A stretch of 64,000 nucleotides of DNA from Providencia heimbachae ATCC 35613 (GCF_001655055.1 NZ_LXEW01000040.1:1-64000), one strand, 5' to 3'; counted from the first letter of the stretch, positions 10,193 to 20,333 are shown. Made by a program: numbers and translations. Notes: generated by a model from the sequence alone, not told the origin.

Positions 10193-11497
10193 ATGCAAGT
10201 TTCTGTTGAAACGACTCAAGGCCTTGGGCGTCGTGTAACAATCACCGTTCCTGCCGCTGATATTGAAAAAGCAGTAAATAGCGAGCTAGTTAGCGTTGCT
10301 AAGAAAGTACGTGTTGATGGTTTCCGTAAAGGAAAAGTACCAATGACTATCGTTAAACAGCGTTACGGTTCGTCTGTTATGCAAGACGTTCTGGGCGATG
10401 TTATGCAACGTAACTTTATCAATGCAATCATTGAACAAAAAATCAATCCAGCCGGTGCTCCTAGCTATAAGCCAGAGCAACTCGAAGATGGTAAAGACTT
10501 TGTTTACTCTGTTGAGTTTGAAGTTTATCCAGAAATCGAATTGAAAGGTTTAGAAACTATCGAAGTTGAAAAACCAGCTGTTTCAGTGAAAGATGAAGAT
10601 CTGGACAACATGCTAGAAACACTGCGTAAACAACAAGCAGAGTGGAAAGAAGTTGAACAAGCAGCGGCTGCTGATTCACGTATCACTATCAACTTCACTG
10701 GTTCTATCGATGGTGAAGAGTTTGAAGGTGGTAAAGCAGAAGACTTCGCACTGGTTATGGGCGAAGGCCGTATGATCCCAGGTTTCGAAGAAGGCGTTGT
10801 TGGTCATAAAGCGGGTGAAGAATTCGAAATCGAAGTTAACTTCCCTGAAGATTACCATGCTGAAAATCTGAAAGGCAAAGCGGCTAAATTTGCAATCGTT
10901 CTGAAGAAAGTTGAACAGCGCGAATTGCCAGAATTTACTGAAGAGTTCATCAAGCGTTTTGGTATCGCTGATGGTTCTTTAGAGGGTCTACGTGCAGAAG
11001 TGCGTAAAAACATGGAACGTGAACTGAAAAATGCAGTTCGTAACCGTGTTAAAGCACAAGTTCTTGACGGTCTAGTTGACGCGAACAATATCGATGTTCC
11101 AGCCGCTGTTATTGATGGTGAAATTGATGTTCTGCGTCGTCAAGCTGCTCAACGTTTTGGTGGCAACGAACAACAAGCGATGGAATTACCACGCGAACTG
11201 TTTGAAGAACAAGCAAAACGTCGTGTTGTTGTTGGCCTATTGTTAGGTGAAGTTATCAACAAGAATGAGCTAAAAGCCGATGAAGATCGTGTGAAAACAC
11301 TGATCGAAGAAATGGCATCTGCTTACGAAGATCCATCAGAAGTGATTGAATACTACAGCAAGAATGAAGAGCTGATGAACAGTGTTCGTAACTTAGCTTT
11401 AGAAGAGCAAGCGGTTGAAACAATCCTTGCTGCGGCTAAAGTAACTGAAAAAGAAACTAATTTCACTGAACTGATGAACCAAGTTCAAGCTAATTAA
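10193..11497 (+). CDS. tig: Trigger factor (ribosome-associated chaperone, PPIase)
   Basis: Cytosolic chaperone that docks at the ribosome exit tunnel and shields nascent chains. The 434 residues have the expected three parts: an N-terminal ribosome-binding domain with the signature GFRKGKVP at residues 43-50, an FKBP-type prolyl isomerase domain around 160-245 ([20 protein letters not shown] and [20 protein letters not shown]), and a helical C-terminal substrate-binding domain. GAGGTAAGAAG precedes the ATG. A terminator follows, separating it from clpP. Confidence 0.98.
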   Translation: MQVSVETTQGLGRRVTITVPAADIEKAVNSELVSVAKKVRVDGFRKGKVPMTIVKQRYGSSVMQDVLGDVMQRNFINAIIEQKINPAGAPSYKPEQLEDGKDFVYSVEFEVYPEIELKGLETIEVEKPAVSVKDEDLDNMLETLRKQQAEWKEVEQAAAADSRITINFTGSIDGEEFEGGKAEDFALVMGEGRMIPGFEEGVVGHKAGEEFEIEVNFPEDYHAENLKGKAAKFAIVLKKVEQRELPEFTEEFIKRFGIADGSLEGLRAEVRKNMERELKNAVRNRVKAQVLDGLVDANNIDVPAAVIDGEIDVLRRQAAQRFGGNEQQAMELPRELFEEQAKRRVVVGLLLGEVINKNELKADEDRVKTLIEEMASAYEDPSEVIEYYSKNEELMNSVRNLALEEQAVETILAAAKVTEKETNFTELMNQVQAN

Positions 11498-11523
11498 TTT
11501 TTATTTTCAGTAAGATAAAAATA

Positions 11524-11552
11524 AAACCCGTAGTATTTACTGCGGGTTTTTT
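11524..11552 (+). terminator. Rho-independent terminator of tig
   Basis: Stem AAACCCGTAGTA with TACTGCGGGTTT (one G-U type pair), followed by a run of T, 26 bases after the tig stop codon. Confidence 0.88.
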
Positions 11553-11604
11553 GTCAATTAATGTCTTTAAATTTATGATTTTTCGTTAATTCAGATAAAG
11601 TTGA

Positions 11605-11631
11605 CTTGAAAACTACATTTAAACCCTAATT
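11605..11631 (+). promoter_or_regulatory. Weak candidate sigma-32 promoter for clpP
   Basis: CTTGAA matches the heat-shock -35 element perfectly and is followed after 13 bases by CCCTAATT, which keeps six of the eight positions of CCCCATNT. ClpP is a classical heat-shock gene, but the site lies about 360 bases before its start, so this is tentative. Confidence 0.33.
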
Positions 11632-11989
11632 ATAATTTAAACATGTACGATATAACGTATAGGGTTTTTACCGGTAAGTTTCGTTTTCAAGTTGAATGAA
11701 GCTAACAACCATGCAACTTAAGTAGTGGCGGGTATAATTCCGTGTAACGGGATAGACTTGTGTTAAACTATTTTAATGAGCGTCTTGTTTACCGTTGCAT
11801 ACTTAGCTAAATTTTTACTTATTGAGTTAGCAACTTTGTATGAATATAGCTATAAATTAAGTGAATACTAAAGCGTGCGACACAGGAAATTTTTAAAGAC
11901 AAATTATTTGTAGCACGATCTTTGCCCAAAATGGCGAATAGACAGCAAATTAGGCGTAAGCACCAGAAAGTTTTTAATAGGAGATTTCG

Positions 11990-12610
11990 ATGTCACATTT
12001 TGGCGGTCAGGAGCAGCTAGCATCCCAAATGGCACTAGTGCCAATGGTCATTGAGCAAACCTCAAGAGGTGAGCGCTCATACGATATTTATTCACGTTTA
12101 TTAAAAGAACGTATTATCTTCCTGACGGGGCAAGTCGAAGATCATATGGCGAACTTAATTGTCGCTCAGATGCTATTTCTTGAAGCAGAAAACCCAGAAA
12201 AAGATATCCACCTCTATATAAATTCGCCAGGCGGCGTGATCACTGCGGGCATGTCAATCTATGACACTATGCAGTTTATTAAACCGGATGTTAGTACTAT
12301 TTGTATGGGGCAAGCATGTTCCATGGGCGCATTTTTGCTGACCGCAGGAACAGAAGGTAAACGTTTCTGTTTGCCGAATTCACGTGTGATGATCCACCAA
12401 CCTTTAGGTGGCTATCAAGGTCAAGCGACAGATATTGAAATTCACGCCCAAGAAATTTTAAAAGTGAAATCACGCATGAATGAGTTGATGGCTCGCCATA
12501 CGGGCAAGTCTATTGAAGAAATTAATCGTGATACTGAGCGTGATCGTTTCTTATCCGCCAATGAAGCAAAAGAGTATGGGCTTGTTGACCACATATACAC
12601 CAGCCGTTAA
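11990..12610 (+). CDS. clpP: ATP-dependent Clp protease proteolytic subunit
   Basis: Serine protease that forms the tetradecameric chamber degrading substrates fed by ClpX or ClpA. The catalytic triad is in place: Ser111 in [10 protein letters not shown], His136 in [10 protein letters not shown], and the Asp in the DTERDRFLS segment. The 206 residues are close to the E. coli 207, including an N-terminal propeptide before [14 protein letters not shown] lies 7 bases before the ATG. ClpX follows after 119 bases on the same strand, as usual in proteobacteria. Confidence 0.98.
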   Translation: MSHFGGQEQLASQMALVPMVIEQTSRGERSYDIYSRLLKERIIFLTGQVEDHMANLIVAQMLFLEAENPEKDIHLYINSPGGVITAGMSIYDTMQFIKPDVSTICMGQACSMGAFLLTAGTEGKRFCLPNSRVMIHQPLGGYQGQATDIEIHAQEILKVKSRMNELMARHTGKSIEEINRDTERDRFLSANEAKEYGLVDHIYTSR

Positions 12611-12729
12611 TCCGCTGGATATTTGGTATAATACGTTAATACCCTTGAATTATTTTTAGAAATTTATTGCCTTGTTGAATGTTTAATTACAGAAAACAAG
12701 GTGATATAAATATAAAGTGAGGTCAACTG

Positions 12730-14007
12730 ATGACAGATAAACGCAAAGAGGGGACAGGTAAACTACTGTACTGTTCTTTCTGCGGAAAAAGTCAGCATGA
12801 AGTACGTAAGCTGATTGCCGGTCCGTCAGTCTATATCTGTGATGAATGCGTAGACTTATGTCTTGATATCATCCGCGAAGAAATTAAAGAACTTACGCCA
12901 CATCGTGAGCGTAGTGAATTGCCTACACCCCATGAAATCAGACAGCACCTTGATGATTATGTAATCGGTCAAGAAAAAGCGAAAAAAGTTTTGGCAGTGG
13001 CTGTTTATAATCACTATAAGCGTTTACGCAATGGTGATAAAACAAGTGATGGTGTTGAATTAGGTAAAAGTAATATTTTGCTGATAGGCCCAACCGGTAG
13101 CGGTAAAACCCTTCTGGCAGAAACGTTGGCGCGCTATTTAGATGTTCCGTTTACAATGGCTGATGCAACGACATTAACAGAAGCCGGTTACGTGGGTGAA
13201 GATGTTGAAAATATCATCCAGAAACTACTGCAAAAATGTGATTATGACGTTGAAAAAGCTCAGCGTGGGATCGTCTATATTGATGAAATTGATAAAATTT
13301 CTCGTAAATCAGACAATCCATCGATCACGCGTGATGTATCCGGTGAAGGTGTTCAGCAAGCATTACTGAAACTGATTGAAGGTACTATTGCTGCCGTTCC
13401 ACCTCAAGGTGGTCGTAAGCATCCTCAGCAAGAATTTTTGCAGGTCGATACCTCTAAAATTCTGTTTATTTGTGGTGGTGCATTCGCGGGTCTAGATAAA
13501 GTTATCGGTCAGCGTTTAAATACACGTTCAGGTATTGGTTTTGCTGCAGAAGTAAAAGCGGAATCGGATAAAGCGACAGAAGGTGAATTGTTAACACAAG
13601 CGGAACCTGAAGATCTGATAAAATTCGGTTTGATCCCTGAATTTATTGGTCGTCTGCCTGTTGTGGCAACCCTCACTGAGTTAAGTGAAGAAGCACTGAT
13701 TCAAATTTTGCAAGAACCTAAAAATGCATTAACAAAACAGTATCAAGCCCTGTTTAGCCTAGAAGGAACTGAACTTGAGTTCCGTGAAGAAGCGCTTAAG
13801 GCGATTGCGAAAAAAGCAATGGCACGTAAAACAGGTGCACGTGGTTTACGCTCAATTGTAGAAGCCGCACTGTTAAATACAATGTATGACCTGCCTTCAA
13901 TGAGTGATGTTGAGAAAGTCGTTGTCGATGAGAATGTGATCAACGAACAATCTGAGCCTTTGCTTATTTATAGTAAGCCTGATGCGCAAGCCTCCGGCGA
14001 TAACTAA
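12730..14007 (+). CDS. clpX: Clp protease ATP-binding subunit ClpX
   Basis: AAA+ unfoldase that recognises tagged substrates and threads them into ClpP. The N-terminal zinc-binding domain has cysteines 15, 18, 37 and 40 (CSFC and CDEC). The AAA+ module carries Walker A GPTGSGKT near residue 120, Walker [11 protein letters not shown], the pore-loop GYVGED and sensor-2 GARGLRS. Its 425 residues match the family length, and AGTGAGGT precedes the ATG. A terminator 33 bases past the stop separates it from lon. Confidence 0.98.
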   Translation: MTDKRKEGTGKLLYCSFCGKSQHEVRKLIAGPSVYICDECVDLCLDIIREEIKELTPHRERSELPTPHEIRQHLDDYVIGQEKAKKVLAVAVYNHYKRLRNGDKTSDGVELGKSNILLIGPTGSGKTLLAETLARYLDVPFTMADATTLTEAGYVGEDVENIIQKLLQKCDYDVEKAQRGIVYIDEIDKISRKSDNPSITRDVSGEGVQQALLKLIEGTIAAVPPQGGRKHPQQEFLQVDTSKILFICGGAFAGLDKVIGQRLNTRSGIGFAAEVKAESDKATEGELLTQAEPEDLIKFGLIPEFIGRLPVVATLTELSEEALIQILQEPKNALTKQYQALFSLEGTELEFREEALKAIAKKAMARKTGARGLRSIVEAALLNTMYDLPSMSDVEKVVVDENVINEQSEPLLIYSKPDAQASGDN

Positions 14008-14039
14008 TCTTGTAAAAGCGTTCAATTAGTAATCAAACG

Positions 14040-14069
14040 AAATGAGGGCTCTCCCTCATTTTGTTTTTT
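14040..14069 (+). terminator. Rho-independent terminator of clpX
   Basis: Perfect 9-bp stem AAATGAGGG/CCCTCATTT with loop CTCT and a following T-rich tail. Confidence 0.88.
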
Positions 14070-14083
14070 ATGTTTAACTAGCC

Positions 14084-14111
14084 ATTGAATGCTAAAATCT
14101 TGTCCCCATAT
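14084..14111 (+). promoter_or_regulatory. Sigma-32 (heat shock) promoter of lon
   Basis: ATTGAAT and CCCCATAT are separated by 14 bases, matching the sigma-32 consensus CTTGAA-N13-15-CCCCATNT with a perfect -10 element. The E. coli lon promoter has the same TTGAATG and CCCCATATA blocks. It ends about 100 bases before the lon start codon. Confidence 0.78.
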
Positions 14112-14211
14112 AGTTTATATTCTGAGGTGTGGTTTCCTTGTTTTAAAACATTTTTTAGAACCATAGGCTGAAACCCTTAAACTAGCGTGAGCTAAACGAA
14201 GAGAGAGCTTT

Positions 14212-16644
14212 ATGAATCCAGAGCGTTCCGAACGCATTGAAATACCAGTATTGCCTCTGCGTGATGTAGTGGTGTACCCACATATGGTGATCCCACTGTT
14301 TGTTGGACGTGAAAAATCCATTCACAGTCTGGAAGCAGCAATGGATCATGACAAGCAAGTGATGCTGGTTGCGCAAAAAGAAGCCTCAACTGATGAACCT
14401 GGGGTGAATGATTTATTTGCTGTTGGTACTGTAGCTTCTGTTATCCAGATGCTTAAATTACCTGACGGTACAGTTAAAGTGTTAGTTGAAGGACTACGAC
14501 GCGCTCGTATTACCAGTTTGACTGACAATGGTGAGTATTTCTTAGCTCAAGCGGAATATTTATCTCAAGATATCGTGACACCAACCGAAGCTATCTATGA
14601 TGAAGCGGCGCCTCAAGCAGCGCCTAGCCTTATCGATGAAAAAGAGCATGAAGTTTTATATCGCACGATTGTAAGTCAGTTTGAAAGTTACATAAAACTG
14701 AATAAAAAAATTCCACCAGAAGTACTGACTTCTTTGCATTCGATTGAACAAGATCAACTAGACAAACTAGCGGATACCATCGCATCGCACATGCCACTTA
14801 AATTGGCAGATAAGCAGCGAGTTCTCGAAATGGCGGATATTGCAGAACGTGTTGAGTTCCTGATGGCGATGATGGAGTCAGAAACTGAACTGCTGCAAGT
14901 GGAAAAACGCATCCGTAATCGTGTCAAAAAGCAGATGGAAAAAAGCCAGCGTGAGTACTATCTGAATGAGCAAATGAAAGCGATTCAGAAAGAGCTTGGC
15001 GAAATGGATGATGCGCCAGATGAATATGAATCGCTGAAACGTAAAATCGAAGAAGCGAAAATGCCTAAAGAGGCACAAGAAAAAGCGGAAGCAGAACTGC
15101 AGAAGCTAAAAATGATGTCGCCAATGTCAGCTGAAGCTACTGTCGTGCGTAGCTACATAGATTGGATGGTACAAGTACCTTGGTATAAACGTAGTAAAGT
15201 TAAAAAAGACCTCGTGAAAGCCCAAGAAGTTCTTGATACTGACCACTATGGTTTAGAACGTGTTAAAGATCGTATTTTAGAGTATCTGGCAGTTCAAAGT
15301 CGTGTCAGTAAAATTAAAGGACCGATTCTGTGCTTGGTTGGGCCTCCAGGGGTTGGTAAAACATCATTAGGGCAGTCAATTGCGAAAGCAACAGGACGTG
15401 AATATACCCGTATGGCGTTAGGGGGCGTACGTGACGAGGCTGAAATTCGTGGTCATCGTCGTACCTATATTGGTTCAATGCCCGGCAAACTCGTACAGAA
15501 AATGGCAAAAGTTGGGGTTAAAAACCCGCTATTTTTGCTGGATGAAATTGACAAAATGTCTTCAGACATGCGTGGCGATCCGGCATCGGCTTTACTCGAG
15601 GTGTTAGATCCAGAACAGAACGTTGCATTTAACGACCACTATCTGGAAGTTGATTACGATCTGTCTGATGTGATGTTTGTTGCAACATCTAACTCGATGA
15701 ATATTCCTGCGCCACTGCTAGATAGAATGGAGGTTATTCGTCTTTCCGGTTACACCGAAGATGAAAAGCTGAATATTGCTAAACGCCATCTATTATCTAA
15801 GCAAATTGGGCGTAATGCCTTGAAAAAAGGCGAATTGACCATCGATGATAGCGCACTAATGAGCATCATTCGCTACTACACGCGTGAAGCGGGTGTGCGT
15901 AGTTTAGAGCGTGAAATTTCAAAACTGTGTCGTAAAGCGGTTAAAGCCCTATTAATGGACAAAAAGCTTAAGCACATTGAAATTAACGCAGATAACCTAA
16001 AAGATTATCTTGGGGTTCGTCGCTTTGACTACGGCCAAGCAGATACTGAAAATCGTGTGGGTCAGGTGACTGGTCTGGCATGGACAGAGGTTGGTGGTGA
16101 CTTACTGACTATCGAAACAGCCTGTGTACCGGGTAAAGGCAAATTAACCTATACCGGTTCGTTAGGTGAAGTCATGCAAGAGTCGATTCAAACAGCTTTA
16201 ACCGTTGTTCGCGCTCGCGCTGAAAAATTGGGTATCAATAGCGATTTCTATGAAAAACGCGATATCCACGTCCACGTACCAGAAGGTGCAACACCAAAAG
16301 ATGGTCCAAGTGCAGGTATCGCTATGTCGACTGCATTAGTTTCTTGTTTAACAGGTAATCCAGTTAAAGCTGATGTTGCGATGACCGGTGAAATTACCTT
16401 AAGAGGCTTAGTCTTACCTATTGGTGGATTGAAAGAAAAATTACTGGCCGCACATCGCGGAGGGATAAAAACAGTCCTTATCCCTGATGAAAATAAGCGT
16501 GATTTAGAAGAAATTCCTGAAAATGTGATCGCGGATCTTGAAATTCATCCGGTAAAAACAATTGAAGAAGTCCTCGCTTTTGCTTTAGTTAACCCAGCAT
16601 TTGGTGCTGAGATTGTTAAAAATAAAGCTAAAAGAGTGAGCTGA
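14212..16644 (+). CDS. lon: ATP-dependent serine protease Lon
   Basis: Homo-oligomeric AAA+ protease that degrades misfolded proteins and regulators. Its N-terminal LON domain begins MNPERSERIEIPVLPLRD, as in E. coli. The AAA+ module has Walker A GPPGVGKTS and Walker B LFLLDEIDKM. The Ser-Lys protease domain has the catalytic serine in PKDGPSAGIAM and the lysine in GGLKEKLLAA. At 810 residues it is longer than the E. coli protein (784). Most of the excess is an insertion of about 19 residues in the LON domain near residues 119-138 (TPTEAIYDEAAPQAAPSL); the C-terminus is also slightly extended. A heat-shock promoter precedes it, and it has its own terminator. Confidence 0.98.
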   Translation: MNPERSERIEIPVLPLRDVVVYPHMVIPLFVGREKSIHSLEAAMDHDKQVMLVAQKEASTDEPGVNDLFAVGTVASVIQMLKLPDGTVKVLVEGLRRARITSLTDNGEYFLAQAEYLSQDIVTPTEAIYDEAAPQAAPSLIDEKEHEVLYRTIVSQFESYIKLNKKIPPEVLTSLHSIEQDQLDKLADTIASHMPLKLADKQRVLEMADIAERVEFLMAMMESETELLQVEKRIRNRVKKQMEKSQREYYLNEQMKAIQKELGEMDDAPDEYESLKRKIEEAKMPKEAQEKAEAELQKLKMMSPMSAEATVVRSYIDWMVQVPWYKRSKVKKDLVKAQEVLDTDHYGLERVKDRILEYLAVQSRVSKIKGPILCLVGPPGVGKTSLGQSIAKATGREYTRMALGGVRDEAEIRGHRRTYIGSMPGKLVQKMAKVGVKNPLFLLDEIDKMSSDMRGDPASALLEVLDPEQNVAFNDHYLEVDYDLSDVMFVATSNSMNIPAPLLDRMEVIRLSGYTEDEKLNIAKRHLLSKQIGRNALKKGELTIDDSALMSIIRYYTREAGVRSLEREISKLCRKAVKALLMDKKLKHIEINADNLKDYLGVRRFDYGQADTENRVGQVTGLAWTEVGGDLLTIETACVPGKGKLTYTGSLGEVMQESIQTALTVVRARAEKLGINSDFYEKRDIHVHVPEGATPKDGPSAGIAMSTALVSCLTGNPVKADVAMTGEITLRGLVLPIGGLKEKLLAAHRGGIKTVLIPDENKRDLEEIPENVIADLEIHPVKTIEEVLAFALVNPAFGAEIVKNKAKRVS

Positions 16645-16666
16645 ATCAAGAAGTTTGTATAAAACT

Positions 16667-16706
16667 AAGGCTGACAGCTAATTTAGGGCTTGTCAGCCTT
16701 TTTTTT
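16667..16706 (+). terminator. Rho-independent terminator of lon
   Basis: Perfect 10-bp stem AAGGCTGACA/TGTCAGCCTT with a 14-base loop and a run of T. Confidence 0.92.
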
Positions 16707-16797
16707 CGTCGCTAATTTAACGATGATTCTGATAATTGTTTTGTATGCAATCTGTTCTCTTGCCATTGGTAATCAGGATTGATATAACGACTGCATC

Positions 16798-16829
16798 ATT
16801 AATTAGCTATACTGATATAGCTAATTAAT
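16798..16829. promoter_or_regulatory. Perfect 14-bp inverted repeat in the hupB promoter/leader
   Basis: ATTAATTAGCTATA is followed after CTGA by its exact reverse complement TATAGCTAATTAAT. There is no T-run, so it is not a terminator. It lies 36 bases before the hupB start and could be an operator or a leader hairpin. Confidence 0.55.
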
Positions 16830-16865
16830 AGATCTATAGTCCAACTAATAATGGGGATGATAAGA

Positions 16866-17141
16866 GTGAATAAGTCTCAACTGATTGATCAAATCGCTTC
16901 TGAAGCGAACATTTCTAAAGCTGCAGCTGGTCGCGTTGTTGACGCGTTCGTTGCTACTGTAACGGGCACTCTGAGCGAAGGAAATGAAGTTGCTCTAGTT
17001 GGCTTTGGTACATTCTCTGTTCGTGAGCGTGCTGCTCGCACAGGGCGTAATCCGCAGACCGGTAAAGAAATTCAAATTGCTGCTGCTAAAGTACCTGCTT
17101 TCCGTGCAGGTAAAGGCCTTAAAGACGCCGTTAATAACTAA
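16866..17141 (+). CDS. hupB: DNA-binding protein HU-beta
   Basis: Nucleoid-associated histone-like protein that bends DNA without strong sequence preference. I choose the GTG start giving (V)[19 protein letters not shown], which matches E. coli HupB and yields 91 residues; an upstream ATG at 16851 would add five residues with no homology. The conserved [20 protein letters not shown] segment forms the beta-arm that inserts into the DNA minor groove. It lies between lon and ppiD as in E. coli, with its own terminator downstream. Confidence 0.96.
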   Translation: MNKSQLIDQIASEANISKAAAGRVVDAFVATVTGTLSEGNEVALVGFGTFSVRERAARTGRNPQTGKEIQIAAAKVPAFRAGKGLKDAVNN

Positions 17142-17224
17142 TTAAGTCTTATTTTAGTCTTTTTGTCTTTTTACATTTTAGCGAAAACTCAAACTGACGG
17201 AATGCATTTAATCAGCTAATATAT

Positions 17225-17256
17225 AAGCGCACTATGGAAATGGTGCGCTTTTTTTT
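17225..17256 (+). terminator. Rho-independent terminator of hupB
   Basis: Perfect 8-bp stem AAGCGCAC/GTGCGCTT with a 10-base loop and a long T-run. Confidence 0.9.
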
Positions 17257-17322
17257 CTTTCTGAGTTAAGATTAGCGTATTATTAGGAAATTGAATTCAA
17301 TAAAGCGGAGTTAAGCCTTTTT

Positions 17323-19191
17323 ATGATGGAAAATCTACGCACAAAGGCGAACAGTCCTTTGATGAAAATAATATTAGCGCTTATTATGCTGTCATTCGTG
17401 CTGACAGGCGTGATGATGGGAGGCCTAGGCGGTGGTGGAAATAATGCTGCCGAAGTGAATGGTCAACCTATTAGCAGAGAACAATTACAGCAGGCTTTTC
17501 AGCAGGAACGTCAGTCTTTGCAAGAATATCTGGGTGATAAATTCGCTGAAGTGGCTAGTAATGAAGAAAGCATGAATATGCTGCGACGACAAGCTCTTGA
17601 TAATTTGATTAATAATCAATTAATTAATCAATATGCTAATGAATTAAGCCTATCCGCAAGTGATAAGCAGATAGAGCAAGCTATTTTCGCAATGCCAGTG
17701 TTTCAAACCAATGGTACATTTGATAGCGATAAGTATCGCCAGCTATTAAGCCAGTACAATATTAATGCGGATGATTTCGCAGCGCAGATACGCCAAGATT
17801 TAACACGTGCACAATTAGCTAAATCATTTACCGGTACAGATTTCGCGTTACCGTCAGAAGTGAAAGCCTATGCTGAGTTATTTATGCAAGAGCGTGATAT
17901 TCGTACGGCAATACTGCCTTTAGCACAAGTACAAGCAAAACAAACCGTCACAGATGACGAGTTGAAAGCATACTATGATGCGAATCAAAATAGCTTTATT
18001 TCACCTGAAAAAGTGCAAGTAAGCTATGTTGTCATGGATGCAGCGGCGATGCCAAAAGCAACCGTAACGAATGAAGAAGTTAAAACACATTATGAGCAAA
18101 ACCTGAAAAATTACACTCAGGCAGAGCAAAAGCACTACAGCATGATCCAAGTGGCATCTGAAAAAGAAGCGAAAGAAATTACTAGCCAATTAAAAAATGG
18201 CGCTGACTTCGTAGCACTTGCTGCTGAAAAATCGACAGATAAATTTAGTGCAGGCAATAAAGGTGCTATTGGTTGGATGGAAGCGGCTTCGACACCAAGC
18301 GAGATTATCAGTGCAAATCTCACTGAAAAAGGTCAAGTTTCCGAACCTATTAAGGCGCAAGATAACTTTGTTATTTTCCGTTTAGATGATATCAAACCAG
18401 AAGCAACTAAGCCGTTCGAGCAAGTTAAAGAGAATATTGAAGTCAGCTTACTGCAAGATAAAAATATTAAGCAATTTTATGACTTGCAACAGAAAGTCAG
18501 TGAAGCTGCAACTAACGATAATGAATCGTTGATCTCAGTTGAAAATGTTTCAGGTTTAAAAGTTGTCACGACAGATTGGTTTGATCGTAATAACCCACCT
18601 GCTGAATTGAACTTCCCGAAAGTCATCAATGAGATATTCAGTGACCGTTTAGTGGATAAAAATGGTTCTACAGGGATTAACTCAGATGTGATTAACGTTG
18701 AAGGTGACCGTGCTTTCGTTGTACGTGTTGCTCAATATAAAGCTGAAACGACAGAGCCATTTGAGACCGTTAAATCAGATATCGAAGCTTTAGTAAAACG
18801 CCAAAAAGCCGATGCTCAGTTAAAAGCAGACGGCGATAAATTGGTTACTGAGCTAAAAGCAGGTAAAGGGGATGAAGCCCTTAATGCTGCGGGTATCAAG
18901 TTTACCGATGCGCAAAAAGTTTCACGTTTAATGCCACAAACGGCGATTATTAATGCTGCTATGGAAATGGCGCAACCTGTTGATGGTAAAGCAACCTACG
19001 CAACAGTGCGTGATGAACAAGATAACCTTGTTATTATTCAATTGGATAAAGTTACTTTAGGTCAACCGACTGAAGAAGAACTAAGCCAATTGACACGTGA
19101 GTACCAAGGAGCGATGAGTGCGGCTGTTAATGAAGCTTTGATGCTTAATTTGCGCTCAAATGCAAAAATTGAAGTGCAAAATCTTGAATAA
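17323..19191 (+). CDS. ppiD: Periplasmic folding chaperone PpiD
   Basis: Inner-membrane-anchored chaperone near the Sec translocon with a parvulin-like domain facing the periplasm. The start MMENLRTKANSPLMK leads into a single membrane helix (residues about 16-36, IILALIMLSFVLTGVMMGG). A SurA-type N-terminal chaperone region follows to about 220, then a parvulin-like domain around 265-360 containing SAGNKGAIGWMEAASTPSEI. The 622 residues match the E. coli length (623). In E. coli the parvulin domain is catalytically weak; activity cannot be judged here. The gene follows hupB and ends in a terminator. Confidence 0.96.
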   Translation: MMENLRTKANSPLMKIILALIMLSFVLTGVMMGGLGGGGNNAAEVNGQPISREQLQQAFQQERQSLQEYLGDKFAEVASNEESMNMLRRQALDNLINNQLINQYANELSLSASDKQIEQAIFAMPVFQTNGTFDSDKYRQLLSQYNINADDFAAQIRQDLTRAQLAKSFTGTDFALPSEVKAYAELFMQERDIRTAILPLAQVQAKQTVTDDELKAYYDANQNSFISPEKVQVSYVVMDAAAMPKATVTNEEVKTHYEQNLKNYTQAEQKHYSMIQVASEKEAKEITSQLKNGADFVALAAEKSTDKFSAGNKGAIGWMEAASTPSEIISANLTEKGQVSEPIKAQDNFVIFRLDDIKPEATKPFEQVKENIEVSLLQDKNIKQFYDLQQKVSEAATNDNESLISVENVSGLKVVTTDWFDRNNPPAELNFPKVINEIFSDRLVDKNGSTGINSDVINVEGDRAFVVRVAQYKAETTEPFETVKSDIEALVKRQKADAQLKADGDKLVTELKAGKGDEALNAAGIKFTDAQKVSRLMPQTAIINAAMEMAQPVDGKATYATVRDEQDNLVIIQLDKVTLGQPTEEELSQLTREYQGAMSAAVNEALMLNLRSNAKIEVQNLE

Positions 19192-19233
19192 TTGCGAGCA
19201 GCTTCGCAGCTGATTTTGTAACAATTGTAATTT

Positions 19234-19258
19234 AAGGCCACCTTTAGGTGGCCTTTTG
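19234..19258 (+). terminator. Rho-independent terminator of ppiD
   Basis: Perfect 9-bp stem AAGGCCACC/GGTGGCCTT with loop TTTA and a T-rich tail, 42 bases after ppiD. Confidence 0.88.
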
Positions 19259-19336
19259 CATTTTAATCTTTCGCAAAAAGCATTTTTGATTTTTCCTTGG
19301 CATTGTAGTGCCTCAATACATAAAGGAGGAAAAGCT

Positions 19337-19693
19337 ATGCTATGGAGAAAGCGAATTAAAAAAGGTTTAGGTGCAGTATTGGTTTTATCAATGTTATTCC
19401 CTTTTTCATCATCTGTTCTAGCAAAGAAAATCGATACGGAGAAACCAACATCAGCAGCCATTCAAAAAAAGGAAGTTGGGAATGAGCGGGGGCTATCCGA
19501 TACCGTTAATATCAATCATGCTAGTGCTGATGAGTTGGCACAAAAACTTAATGGGATAGGGGCTCAAAAAGCGAAAGCCATTGTGGAGTACCGCGAAAAA
19601 TATGGTGCATTTAACTCAATCGAGAGCATTTTAGAGGTTCAGGGGATCGGCCCTGCATTTTTAGAAAAAAATAGAGATAAACTCGCATTCTAA
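19337..19693 (+). CDS. ybaV: ComEA-family helix-hairpin-helix protein YbaV
   Basis: A 118-residue predicted exported protein: signal peptide MLWRKRIKKGLGAVLVLSML ending near SSVLAKK, a short variable linker, and a C-terminal pair of helix-hairpin-helix motifs (VNINHASADELAQKLNGIGA, then ILEVQGIGPAFLEKNRDKL). This is the ComEA DNA-binding fold, which in competent bacteria binds incoming DNA in the periplasm; in enterobacteria YbaV has no settled role. The start is chosen because AAAGGAGG sits 8 bases upstream; the open frame begins earlier at 19256 inside the ppiD terminator. The position between ppiD and fadM is conserved with E. coli. Confidence 0.9.
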   Translation: MLWRKRIKKGLGAVLVLSMLFPFSSSVLAKKIDTEKPTSAAIQKKEVGNERGLSDTVNINHASADELAQKLNGIGAQKAKAIVEYREKYGAFNSIESILEVQGIGPAFLEKNRDKLAF

Positions 19694-19696
19694 TAA

Positions 19697-19738
19697 AATG
19701 CGTACCTATACAAAATTATGGGTACGCATTAATTTTTA
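19697..19738 (+). terminator. Rho-independent terminator of ybaV
   Basis: Perfect 10-bp stem AATGCGTACC/GGTACGCATT followed by AATTTTTA. Confidence 0.82.
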
Positions 19739-19901
19739 TCAATTCGAGTAAGCTTAATTATTTAATGATTGTTTTTTGTTCTATTTTTCCGAAAAAGAGT
19801 GCTTTATTTGCGAGCTGAGTCTTATAAATCATATTTTTTCAGCACATCCTCTGAACATTTGTTATTTTTATGTTATCAAAAATAAACTGGTCGGAGTAGT
19901 T

Positions 19902-20330
19902 ATGGCAACGCATATTAAAGTACATGGTTATCATATTGACGTCTTCCAACATGTGAATAATGCTCGTTATCTGGAGTTTTATGAAGCCGATAGATGGGAT
20001 TGGATGAATGAACTCGATTTTATCAATTGGGCGCTAAAAAATAAGATAGCGATGGCAGCGGTTAATATCAACGTTAATTATTTTCAAGGTGCAGTACTTG
20101 GTGATGAGCTTACTGTTGTGACACGCATGGAAAAATTTGGTGTGAAGAGTGCACTGTGCTACCAGCAAGTCATCCGAAATAATAATGGTCAATCAGAAGT
20201 TGTATCGGATGCTTATGTCACATTTGTTTTTATCGACACGGTATTAAATAAAGCCATTGCGATTGATGATGAGTTACGTGAACGACTAGAGTCATTTGTT
20301 TCAAATAACAAAGATTTTATCGAAGTATAG
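19902..20330 (+). CDS. fadM: Long-chain acyl-CoA thioesterase FadM (YbaW)
   Basis: Single hot-dog-domain thioesterase of the 4-hydroxybenzoyl-CoA thioesterase family; E. coli FadM hydrolyses long-chain acyl-CoAs during beta-oxidation. The chosen start gives MATHIKVHGYHIDVFQHVNN with 142 residues, colinear with E. coli FadM (132); the longer frame from 19776 adds 42 residues without homology. The catalytic segment has the aspartate in HIDVFQHVNNARYLEFYE. TCGGAG lies before the ATG. It is convergent with queC and ends in a strong hairpin. Confidence 0.92.
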   Translation: MATHIKVHGYHIDVFQHVNNARYLEFYEADRWDWMNELDFINWALKNKIAMAAVNINVNYFQGAVLGDELTVVTRMEKFGVKSALCYQQVIRNNNGQSEVVSDAYVTFVFIDTVLNKAIAIDDELRERLESFVSNNKDFIEV

Positions 20331-20333
20331 TTT

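Larger units (their letters stand above)
11498..11989. other. tig-clpP intergenic region
   Basis: The 492-base gap holds the tig terminator and the clpP promoter region. A heat-shock-like element is noted separately at 11605-11631. I see no gene in the rest. Confidence 0.5.
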
